From Mycocentrospora acerina (taxonomy: Eukaryota; Ascomycota; Dothideomycetes; Pleosporales), in contig JAKUHH010000102.1 of the NCBI GenBank assembly GCA_022701365.1, positions 1 to 16,136 of the forward strand: a stretch of DNA of 16,136 bases, given 5' to 3'. The stretch's first letter is position 1. Each line of letters opens with the position of its first letter. Of the stretch, positions 8,428 through 16,136 are shown piece after piece. The translations under genes and the position numbers were made by a program. A model generated the notes under the pieces. The model ran no database searches and had not been told where the DNA came from. It saw only the letters and a program-made list of their open reading frames with translations.

Positions 8428-9337
8428 ATGGCTGCCAATCGTGAGACCCCCTACAAACGTGGCGGCCATGGAGACTTTAAGAATATCGAGTCTTCTCGTC
8501 CAACTTGGGAAGAGTCTGCCAGCACCTACCAAACCATCCAAGCTCCCAACCCAGAATGGGCTGTTGGTGGTGGCCCAAACCAGGTTCACAATCCCCAAGA
8601 GCACAAGCACATCTCTATCGACCCATGGGCGCCTGGACGCCATCCAATGCTCAATTACAAGCTGTGTATCAGTGCGGTGGTACCACGCCCCATTGCACTG
8701 GTCTCTACACGCTCCCATGATGGCACCACCACCAACCTTGCACCTTTTAGTTTCTTTAACATGGTACATGCCGACCCGCCACTCTTCGTACTGGGATTGA
8801 CGACTCCAATGAAAGAGCCTAATGACACGCTGTGCATCCTACAAGAAACTGGTGAATGCGTTATTAATATGGTAAGTGAGGGCATCATCGAAGCCGTCAA
8901 CGCAGCGGGTATCAACACCCCATATGGCATCTCAGAATGGAGTGTTAGCGGTCTTACTCCTGTATATGACTGTGAAACTGTATCTTGCGCGCGGGCGAAG
9001 GAGTCGATTATTAGTATCGAGGCAAAGGTCGAAAGTATTCGCGAATTCGATAGCCACGTCAGGCCTGGCGCAAAGTCAGGTGCGTTGATTGTATTGGAGG
9101 CCACACGCTTCTGGGCGCGAGAGGACGCTCTCAATGAGGAACGGAGTATGATGAACATCAAGGTAAGTCATATCTCTTTAAAAAGACTAGATCATGTACT
9201 AAATATTTGATTCTCAGGTGTTGAAACCGATAAGCCGATTGGGAGGTATAGGATATGTGCGCACAACGCAGGGATTCGAAATACCGAGATTAGATTTTGA
9301 GAAGGATGTAAAGGGCATGAGTGAAATAGGAAGCTAA
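8428..9337 (+). CDS. Flavin reductase-like (FMN-binding split barrel) protein, 284 aa, one intron
   Basis: The exons are 8428-9162 (245 codons) and 9218-9337 (39 codons plus TAA). The first 75 residues are polar and rich in Pro, Gly and charged residues, with no signal peptide. The flavin-reductase-like domain covers about 77-258: ISAVVPRPIALVST at 81-94, DG.TTNLAPFSFFN at 98-111 and DPPLFVLGL at 116-124, the usual FMN-contact region. DTLCILQETGECVINMVS (133-150) follows. The second exon gives VLKPISRLGGIGY, the expected C-terminal motif, so splicing is supported by homology. Proteins of this fold bind FMN and either reduce flavin with NAD(P)H or act as flavin-dependent oxidoreductases; many fungal members are uncharacterised. 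It lies 1 kb downstream of the dioxygenase on the same strand. It might supply reduced flavin to a monooxygenase, but no such enzyme is encoded here. Confidence 0.9.
9163..9217 (+). other. Spliceosomal intron in the flavin-reductase-like gene (55 bp)
   Basis: The donor GTAAGT starts at 9163, the acceptor TTCTCAG ends at 9217, and a CTAAA-type branch sequence lies near 9199. The intron is phase 0. Reading through it would end the protein at 9210 and lose the conserved RLGGIGY segment. Confidence 0.9.
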
Positions 9338-9515
9338 GCCTATTGTAGCTACAGCAAACTGTACTGTAGCAGCTAGAAAAGGTTAGGACTCTTGTGTTAC
9401 CGGACTATGCGTGATGTTGACGATCATTTCTTTGCTTTTGAAAGTTTACATGCTCTTTGTTCTCTCTTAACCCTACCTTAACCAATATAAGATCACAGAT
9501 TGAACATAATCTGCC
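9338..9515. other. 3' flank of the flavin-reductase-like gene with a small hairpin
   Basis: The composition is still normal, with TCA, TGA and CCA words present. GCTACAG (9348-9354) and CTGTAGC (9364-9370) form a perfect 7-bp stem with a 9-nt loop just after the stop codon, probably within the 3' UTR. I assign no function to it. Confidence 0.35.
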
Positions 9516-10618
9516 ATGCTTTAGGCTTAGCGATAGTGTTACGCTAACTTAAACAAGAAATTTAATAGCACAGCCTGTAGGCATAAACTATTAGTATTAC
9601 TATAATATTTTACCTATTTGTTTTCTTTTCTATGTTGTATTGTTCTATCTAACTAGCTAGACTAAATACAACAATGCCTATGCAGACGTTAGTCTATGAG
9701 GCGCTGCTTAAGGAATGAATCTAAACATGCACTATTATCCTTATTTTAGGAGGAGTATAGTAACAAGAGTACTATTTTAGACGTAGCTAATAATCTGTTG
9801 TAGAGCGTAGACTGGACCTTTTTCGCTGCTTAAAGGTCAATTACTTCTACAAGTGAATACCTAAGACTAAACTTTAACAAATGTATTTATGCAATATTTA
9901 TAAAAACATACTTTTAAGATACTTACATTATAAGGCCTGAGCTTTTCACCTGTTTAGTAAGGTAATGAAAAGTACTGCTAATCACATAAAGTCTATTATA
10001 ACATTAAGAAGACAGGCTTAATAATCAGCTAAATTAGAGCGTAGAAATTTTTAACAGTCTCATAAATGCTTAGCGTTCTAAAGACAATACAGCTGGGTAA
10101 TTAGAGGTTGTTTAATGTTACTAATAGAGTTATCGCAGAAGTAGCAGTAATATTGCAACATGTTATCAATATTAGTGATTTGCTTCTTTTCTCCTAGTAA
10201 TATAATATGCTTTGTATTAAACACTTCAAATTATGTTAAACTACAGAAGGAAAAACAAATCAGCAATTGTGTAGTAATTTATTTTACTTCGCATACAAGG
10301 GAGCGTAATAAGAGTATATACTAGTTCTTGATTAAAGACAACTACAACAACTAGTTATTTAAATTTCACGAAATGTGCAGGGAGAAGATGATTATTGTAC
10401 TCTAAATACCTCGTCATTTGTTGCACCTGCTGTGGCTGCTTACAGTAATGTGCTTTCTTCTATCAAAGCAGAAAAACATAAATTAGATATATAACTTAGC
10501 ATAGCACAGCACTAAGCATGATAAGAAAAAATTCTTCCTCCTAGCCTCTAAGAAATTATATAATAAGGTTATTTTATAAGATTATATCATTTGACGCTTC
10601 TAGGCTGCTAGAATAGTC
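9516..10618. repeat. AT-rich, partly RIP-altered DNA with no recognisable gene
   Basis: Base composition drops to AT-rich and TGR/YCA words become scarce, though more survive here than in the copia element (for example near 9693, 9709, 10115 and 10190). I see no protein similarity in any frame. It is probably an older transposon remnant that cannot be assigned by eye. Confidence 0.5.
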
Positions 10619-10727
10619 TGTATGTCAGCCTGCAAGTGTACAAGCACGTAAGCCCTCAACTCCTATATAAGCTCTGAGTCCTATACTCCTATTAATACAA
10701 CAAGTTCCTCCTGATTGTTTTTTTACA
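10619..10727 (+). repeat. LTR remnant A (solo or truncated copia-type LTR)
   Basis: The segment starts near TGTATGTCAGCC and ends near TTTACA. It shares with the LTR at 11313-11452 the ordered blocks GTCAGCCT, CAAGCACGT, CAACTCCTATATA (a TATA box), GAGTCCTATA, and AACAAGTTCCTCCTGATTG. This is the U3-TATA-R-U5 arrangement of a short LTR. The two copies differ by indels and by TGA-to-TAA type changes, so they come from different insertions of one family. The ends are approximate. Confidence 0.6.
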
Positions 10728-10983
10728 CTATACAACCTAGAGATTTTGTTAATTTTGCTTTATCTAATACTCTATTTACTTACTGTTTTAGCATTAGAGA
10801 ACACTTAATAACGCTAATAAGGTAGAGGCTAAGTTACTACATATTTACAATTTAATTTAAATGTATAAGAGATATTCATTTACTTCTAGAGTAAATGCTT
10901 TTAGTTAGGACATTAAAGTTACTAAAATAAATGCCTAGAATAAAATGTGTTCTATTATAAATAATAGCTAAATTTAAGTTAAA

Positions 10984-11228
10984 GCTAAAGCTGTAATATA
11001 TAAGAAAAGTAAATAAATAAATATATCTCTAACTAAGGTACAGTAACTATTATAGAGGTCCTTAATTTAAATCCTTTTAAAAAAGTAAGTAGAGAGAAGG
11101 AGAGTAAGATTACTACTAAGAGGGCTTAGGCAGAGAAGAACTGTAAGTATTATAGTAAGGCTAGACATAATATACACACCTATAAGGTAGAAACTAAAGA
11201 TATAGAAGTAATTAGAAATTATAAATAA
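10984..11228 (+). pseudogene. C-terminal fragment of a pogo/Fot1-like DDE transposase (RIP-decayed)
   Basis: In one frame ending at TAA 11226-11228 the translation contains GTVTIIE, a Lys/Arg/Glu-rich stretch, then NCKYYSKARHNIHTYK and a short acidic tail. This resembles the C-terminal CxxC-GHN-xTC knuckle that ends many fungal Fot1/pogo transposases, with Cys and Gly positions changed as TGY/GGY codons were mutated. The catalytic domain is not recognisable upstream. It lies between the two LTR copies. The assignment rests on this short motif. Confidence 0.45.
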
Positions 11229-11312
11229 AATTTAAGCATCTAGTCTCTTAATGTATCTTATTGTATTTTTTAGTTATTTACTTATAAAGGCGTGCAATAT
11301 ATCTAAGTATGC

Positions 11313-11452
11313 TGTTTAGTTGCTGTCAGCCTACGCCTGAGAGCGCACGGGTGCAAGCACGTGTGCTCGCACGTGAGCACTTAACTCCTATATAGTCTCT
11401 AAGTCCTATACCCTTAATAATATAACAAGTTCCTCCTAATTGTTTACTTACA
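11313..11452 (+). repeat. LTR B, probable 5' LTR of the copia element
   Basis: It starts TGTTTAG and ends CTTACA (TG...CA). It holds a TATA box (CTCCTATATAG) and the AACAAGTTCCTCCTAATTG block shared with LTR remnant A. Two CACGTG boxes at 11358-11363 and 11370-11375 lie in the U3 part. The gag-like sequence begins about 170 bp downstream, as expected for a 5' LTR and leader. The matching 3' LTR would lie beyond the window. The left end is approximate. Confidence 0.6.
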
Positions 11453-11540
11453 GTTATTAGCCTAGATTGCTTTAGCAATTAACAAAACTTGTCTATCTTT
11501 TCTATCTTTTCTATAGCTGCTAGCAACACATAGCTACAGC

Positions 11541-11607
11541 TATCTATCTATCTATTAATCTATCTATTAATTAATCTATTAATTAAATAGCACTAATTAA
11601 TCTATTG
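11541..11607. repeat. TATC/TTAA-rich simple repeat in the copia leader
   Basis: Imperfect CTAT/TTAATCTA repeats fill the leader between LTR B and gag. This is low-complexity DNA with no coding potential. Confidence 0.5.
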
Positions 11608-11619
11608 TGTGTAAGACTG

Positions 11620-12440
11620 TAGCAATAACAGCAACAGCAGCTTAAGCAACAGCAGTCTACTACTACTATAACACTCTGCAGTAACTTATTAGTTGCTTAA
11701 TTAACTATTATCTTAGACAAACTAGCAGACTAGGAAGCATAGTATTAACTATGCTAAGAAAGAGCTATAGTAGACAGTATATAGGAGTACTGTAATATTA
11801 CTTAACCTAAAGATAAGCTTCTTATCTTTATAGCTCTTTAGAAACCTACTATACAACAGGTTAAACTAGACATAATGTCTATTAGTAACCTAAACGCAGA
11901 AGAGAAGATACTCTACATTAAGCTGCTCTATAACTAGAGGCAAGAGCAGGCAGAGTACACTAAACTAAAACGCAGAGAGAGTAAACTAATAATAGAGATT
12001 AGCAGCACAATTGCTACGCGCTATCTCTATCTAATCTCTAACACAGAGGACCTACACAGCAGGCTAATAGCCTTAAAGCAGTAGCTAGCACTAACTACTG
12101 CTACATAAGCTTAAGAGCTTATTATTAAATATAGAGCACTGCAGGAGACGCCTTAAAGAAGAGAAGTTAAATATTAGTTAGATAACTAGATTTATGTTAT
12201 TAACTAATGTAGGCAGGCTAAACTACCTAAAACTATAGTCTATTAAGCACAAGATAACTTTCTAACTATAGTAAAGAGCATAGCACTAAAATAGGCTGCA
12301 GCTGCTTACTAAAGCTTAATAGAAAAAGAGATCTTAGGGGAAGTAGAGACTATTAAATCTCTTGCAGATTATATCTCTTAATTTAGGACCTACTACTAAC
12401 GCACTAGACAGGCTACTACTACGCCACTAGGAACGTTTGC
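11620..12440 (+). pseudogene. copia gag (decayed)
   Basis: In the frame starting 11701 the translation runs LDKLAD*EA*Y, PKDKLLIFIAL, PTIQQVK, SISNLNAEEKILYIKLL, RQEQAEYTKLKRRESK and EISSTIATRYLYLISNTEDL, then SRLIALKQ. This matches fungal copia gag, where the stops fall at the Trp positions of the DWEAWY-like motif (TGG-to-TAG). The frame continues to about 12440 before the linker switches frame. Both ends are approximate. Confidence 0.7.
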
Positions 12441-12542
12441 AACCCTAGGCGCAGCACCAGGCCACCACAAGGCTCAACTCAAGGCCTAGCTCGTGGCCAA
12501 GGACAGGGACAAGCTCCTGGCAATCTACAATTCACACCAAGG

Positions 12543-12587
12543 TGTGTATGTAGAGATAAGCACTACTATTCTGATTGCTTCTATCTT
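12543..12587 (+). pseudogene. copia gag zinc knuckle and flanking linker
   Basis: The translation CVCRDKHYYSDCFYL carries a C-x-C-x3-H-x4-C knuckle as in fungal copia gag proteins. It is preceded in the same frame by a Gln/Gly/Pro-rich linker (RGQGQGQAPGN) that contains no stop codon. Cys and His ligands are intact, unlike most of the element. Confidence 0.6.
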
Positions 12588-12848
12588 ATCTTAGATTAGC
12601 TAAAAAGCTTTAAGCTAAACAAGGAGAAGCTAGAGCGTGTAGCTAAAGCTCTAAAAGATAAAGAGCATGTTAAGAAAATAGAAAGAAGCCTTTCTTATAA
12701 TAGCAAGACGCTATTGCTAGCTACTTAAGAACCTCTTAGTTTTAACAACAGCAAGCAGCCTAGTTACTTAGGCAAAAGCTTTGCAACTTATTAATCCTTC
12801 TTAGCTATAAAGCTACACATAGGAGAGCACTAAGCTTTACTAATTGTT

Positions 12849-12915
12849 AACTAATAGATCTTAGACCTAGGATTAAATATACATATCTGTAATACTACTA
12901 GCTTTAGTTAGATAG
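12849..12915 (+). pseudogene. copia aspartic protease active-site region
   Basis: The segment *ILDLGLNIHICN corresponds to the W-[IL]-x-D-[SP]-G-x-x-x-H motif of copia proteases. The catalytic Asp (GAC at 12864-12866) survives, but Leu replaces the usual Ser/Pro/Thr next to it and the preceding Trp has become TAG. The surrounding polypeptide is interrupted by stops. Confidence 0.55.
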
Positions 12916-13319
12916 AGACTAAGAAAGCTACACCTAGTAATGTTATATACGCAGGTGAAATAACAGTAGCTATCTAGGCCTAGGGCAATATAACACTTAG
13001 TGTTAACACGCCTTAGAGCCTAGGCTAAATTAAGCTTACTTATGTTGCTCTAGTAGAGAGCTTCTTTATAAATATTATTAGTCTCTTAAGATGCTAAGCA
13101 GTAGGCATTTAATTTAACTTAAGATAAGACGTAGTCTATTAGCACTACCTATTAAATATTATGTGCTTACTGCAGCACTTAGATAGCTATTAGCTAATAG
13201 ATGCTCTAGAGAGTAATAGACCTAAGCTTAGTAGCTTCTTAGCTGCTTATAGGCTATCTAAAAGGTAAGCTTAAGGCCTAGTACACAGGCAAGCTTATAA
13301 ACTATTAAGAAAAGATTAA

Positions 13320-14270
13320 AGGCTAATTTTAACTGCTTATATTAATGCTTACAGGCTATTTGCACATGCTTATAAGGATGTTATAGACTACTTATCTAAT
13401 AATATTTAAGGTATAACCTTAAGTAATAAGGCTAGAGGGCCTTAGCTCCTAGATTGCAGTATGTGTATAGAGGCTAAGATAACTGCTTAGGTAAGCAGGA
13501 GAGAGCCTGTAGATTAAGCTATAAGGCCTTTCTACTAAATTGCAATTAATCTAGTGCAGCTCCTACTAATAAGAGAGGTGTGCTATAATAGAGATTGCTA
13601 CTTGCTATATATAGTATATAAGCACTCTAAATAGCATAAGTTAGCAACGCTAGCATAGAAGACATGTGCTATGCTCCTACTAGCACTTAAAAGCTTAATA
13701 AACAAAATCTAATGTTAATTTAAGCACACTGTTATTGTGCTTAAAATTAATAGCAAGTAAGGCTATAGTCTTAAGCTATATAAGATAGCAAGGCTCTTAG
13801 GAATTAAGATTAAGCTTTAAGCACCTAACACTCCTGCTTAATTAGGACTAGCTAAGATAGCAGGCAATGTTATTATTACTAAGGCTTAAGCAATTAGGCT
13901 ATAAGTAGGCTTACTAAAATTACTGTTAAATAAGCTAGTAATTACTGCTATAAAGATTACTAATATTACACCTACATAAGCATTAGACTAGAAGACTCTA
14001 CATAAGCTAGTCTTTAAGAAGCAACTGTTAGTAGCTTACTTAGCTATTATTAGCTGCAAGGCATATGTGCTTAATAAGAAGCTTTAATTAGTAGACAAGC
14101 TAGAAGCTAAGACCTTTCTAGGTTACTTGCTAGGCTATAACTTAACTAATATCTTTAGGATATAGCTACCTAGGACAGGCTGTGTTATTTAAGTAAGAGA
14201 TATGCTATTCTAGCATAATAAGCTCTACAACAGTAAGCAGCAGGCTAAGAGAGAGACTATCTTATAAAAG
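13320..14270 (+). pseudogene. copia integrase (decayed)
   Basis: An HHCC zinc region is visible: YRLFAHA at about 13352 (the first His probably changed to Tyr by TCAC-to-TTAC) and LDCSMCIEAKITA at 13449. It is followed by the core domain with CYNRDCYLLYIVYKHSK, VIVLKINSK, YKIARLLGIKIKL*AP and TPA, then FLGYLLGYNLTNIFR. The catalytic Asp and Glu positions are altered or obscured. Frame is maintained throughout. Confidence 0.65.
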
Positions 14271-14453
14271 GAGATTAAGGTACTTAATGTTATTTAATAA
14301 TAAGCTCTAGAGGTTAAGATTAACAAGCTGCTACTACTAGGTTAACTAGACTACTAAAACACAGCCTAGGCTTATGTAGTAGAAATAAATGAAACTAAGC
14401 TAGTACAAAAAGCAGAAAGATGTGTAGTAGAGATAGCTAAGGAACTAAGCTAT

Positions 14454-14498
14454 CTACAAACACTAGATCTACAAACACTAGATCTACAAACACTAGAT
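14454..14498 (+). repeat. Three exact tandem 15-bp units
   Basis: CTACAAACACTAGAT is repeated three times without change (14454-14468, 14469-14483, 14484-14498) and followed by a partial unit CTATTAGAT. Read in the CTA CAA phase each unit encodes LQTLD. It lies in the integrase-RT linker of the copia element. Exact units inside heavily mutated DNA suggest expansion after or during decay. Confidence 0.85.
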
Positions 14499-15089
14499 CT
14501 ATTAGATTAACAGTACAGTAAGTAACTGCTTACTTAAGGGCAAGCTCAAAACAAGCTACTACAAGAGGAGGAGAGTGACAAGGAAATATACAACAACATT
14601 AACGTGTACTAACCAAGCACTCAACCAGCTCCTATCTCAAGCTCAAGTCAAGGCTAACCACAAGGCTCAAGCTCAAGGCTAGACTTAAACTTAGCCTTAA
14701 ACCTAGGCTATAGCAGGCCTCTATCAACACCAGCAGAACCATCTGAACACACATCAGATGACAGTGACAGTAAGAGCAGCAACGCACCACTAAGCACCAA
14801 TCCTAAGATTAGCACAAGCAATATAGTCACTAGAAAACAGACTAGGACTTAAACAAGTTAGTACTAAGCTCTAGCAGCCTACTATTACTTATTTGCAACA
14901 GCTATAAATCTATAAGCTTCTGCAAAGCTACTAGGTAAGCTACTAAAGCACTAGCTCTATTAAGACTAGCTACTTCTACTACTAAAGCGTTAGAAGGAGC
15001 TTAGTATGCATCTATTTAGTAAGGAGTTTAAACAAGCTGCTTAAATAGAGATTAATAGCTACTAGGAGAAACACTGTTTTTAGAAAACA

Positions 15090-15832
15090 GAGACTACAAC
15101 AGTATTAGTAGATGCTAAGATTCTACCTCTTATATAGGTATTTACCTACAAATTTAATAAGGATAGCTATTTCTATAAATACAAGGCTAGGCTATGTATT
15201 AAAGGTAATCTCTAGGAGCACTAGGGAGAAATGTATGCTGCTATACTAGTAATTAAGACCTTTAGAGCTCTAATAGCTATAGCAGCAGCTTTTAACCTAC
15301 AGATATACTAGTTTAATGCTATAAATGTATTTCTTAACACTAGGCTACTACACAAGCTATATTACTACACACTAAAGGGCTATGCTTATAAATATAGAGA
15401 ATTGCTACTCCTGCTATAAGCATTATATAGCCTAAAGGAAGCTCTACTGCTATAGTACTAAGAGCTATTAGTAACACTGCAGAAGCTAAGGCTAAAGCTA
15501 GTACTAAGAGCTCTTTATCTTTTTACTAATAATTAACTAATAGTCTTCTTCTATATTAATAATATAGTAGTATTAGTATATACATAACACTAGATAATAT
15601 ATAATGCCTTTTATAGGTAGCTACTTAGCATATACAATATCTGCAAGCTTAGTAAGCTTAAGTAGTTCTTAGGAATTTAAGTAATACATAATAAAGCTGC
15701 TTAAGCTATCTATCTAATATAAGACTTATTTATTAATAAAATAGCTTTAAAATTTAACCTAAGACTAGTATTAGGACGCTATCTTAATATACTACTTAAG
15801 GAGAACAGTTTCTTACTATTCCTAGAGGAGCC
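15090..15832 (+). pseudogene. copia reverse transcriptase (decayed)
   Basis: Recognisable segments in one frame are LQIY*FNAINVFLNTRLLHKLYYYTLKG at 15297-15377, LYSLKEALLLWY, and FFYINNIVVLVYT at 15546-15584. The last is the YVDD box, with both catalytic Asp codons changed GAT to AAT (15558-15563). The first motif normally reads FDAxNAFLN; its catalytic Asp is also Asn (15315-15317). All three changes are TGA-to-TAA in context. FLGIQV-like and LGRYLN segments follow up to the N at 15833. Confidence 0.75.
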
Positions 15833-16083
15833 NCATAACACTAGATAATATATAATGCCTTTTATAGGTAGCTACTTAGCATATACAATATCTGCAAGCT
15901 TAGTAAGCTTAAGTAGTTCTTAGGAATTTAAGTAATACATAATAAAGCTGCTTAAGCTATCTATCTAATATAAGACTTATTTATTAATAAAATAGCTTTA
16001 AAATTTAACCTAAGACTAGTATTAGGACGCTATCTTAATATACTACTTAAGGAGAACAGTTTCTTACTATTCCTAGAGGAGCC
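15583..16083 (+). repeat. Exact 250-bp direct duplication around a single N
   Basis: 15583-15832 and 15834-16083 are identical over 250 bases by eye, separated by one N at 15833. The second copy continues into new copia RT sequence. Perfect identity, the round length and the N at the junction point to two overlapping contig ends joined without merging rather than a biological duplication. Confidence 0.9.
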
Positions 16084-16136
16084 TAGTACTATCTAAAGAT
16101 AGCAGTATTAGCAGATAATAAGCTCTCTTACTTATA

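Larger units (their letters stand above)
11453..16136 (+). mobile_element. RIP-degraded Ty1/copia retrotransposon (5' part, runs off right edge)
   Basis: The order gag, zinc knuckle, protease, integrase, reverse transcriptase is that of Ty1/copia elements; integrase precedes RT. The gag part reads in one frame (codons starting at 11701, 11881, 12001). From about 12423 through the RT at 15560 all recognised motifs share another single frame, so the only net frameshift I can place lies near 12430-12470. Stops are almost all TAG or TAA at expected Trp or Gln positions. Key catalytic residues are mutated, so the copy cannot be active. RNase H and the 3' LTR lie outside the window. Confidence 0.85.

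Noticed and set aside
8428..9161. Alternate-frame and opposite-strand ORFs over the flavin-reductase-like gene (119, 71, 168, 132 codons)
   Set aside because: They are shadows of the real coding frame, with no domain of their own.
1..16136. CRISPR array, bacterial operon or prophage
   Set aside because: There are no regularly spaced repeats and no ribosome binding sites. Introns and RIP show a fungal genome.

Overview
The window looks like a piece of a filamentous ascomycete (Pezizomycotina) chromosome. The three intact genes have short introns of 55-67 bp with GTAAGT/GTGAGT donors, a CTAAC-type branch site in at least two of them, and AG acceptors. The DNA on either side consists of transposon-derived sequence with many C-to-T / G-to-A changes of the kind left by repeat-induced point mutation (RIP). 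No species can be named from the sequence alone.

Layout. (1) 1-2043, minus strand: a decayed ORF of the OrsD/DUF3505 type. It keeps one reading frame over 681 codons but is full of TAG/TAA codons. (2) 2044-2430: its AT-rich upstream region. (3) About 2431-9515: an island of normal-composition DNA with three intact genes. These are a CocE/NonD (X-Pro dipeptidyl-peptidase-like) hydrolase on the minus strand, a divergent homogentisate 1,2-dioxygenase-like gene on the plus strand, and a flavin-reductase-like (FMN split-barrel) gene on the plus strand. The first two share a 1.1-kb divergent promoter with a CGG-N7-CCG palindrome. The third has a CGG-N6-CCG element inside a larger palindrome upstream. 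(4) About 9516-10618: AT-rich, partly RIP-altered DNA with no recognisable gene. (5) 10619-11452: two diverged copies of one short LTR enclosing a C-terminal scrap of a pogo/Fot1-like transposase. (6) 11453-16136: a RIP-degraded Ty1/copia element, plus strand, in order gag, zinc knuckle, protease, integrase, reverse transcriptase. It runs off the right edge. A single N at 15833 joins two identical 250-bp blocks, which is probably an assembly join.

How the genes may work together. A serine hydrolase of the ester/amide-cleaving type, an aromatic-ring-cleaving non-haem iron dioxygenase and an FMN-binding split-barrel protein are a plausible small catabolic cluster for an aromatic ester or amide. 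The usual partners of homogentisate dioxygenase (maleylacetoacetate isomerase, fumarylacetoacetase) are absent from the window, and the dioxygenase differs from the housekeeping enzyme around its active site. A different substrate is therefore possible; this is inference.

The most distinctive observations are: the very strong depletion of YCA/TGR trinucleotides in the flanks while ACA and GCA survive; two short islands inside the copia element that escaped this mutation; the fusion of a bacterial-lipoprotein-type N-terminal module to the CocE-like hydrolase; and the palindromic regulatory sites shared by the three-gene island.
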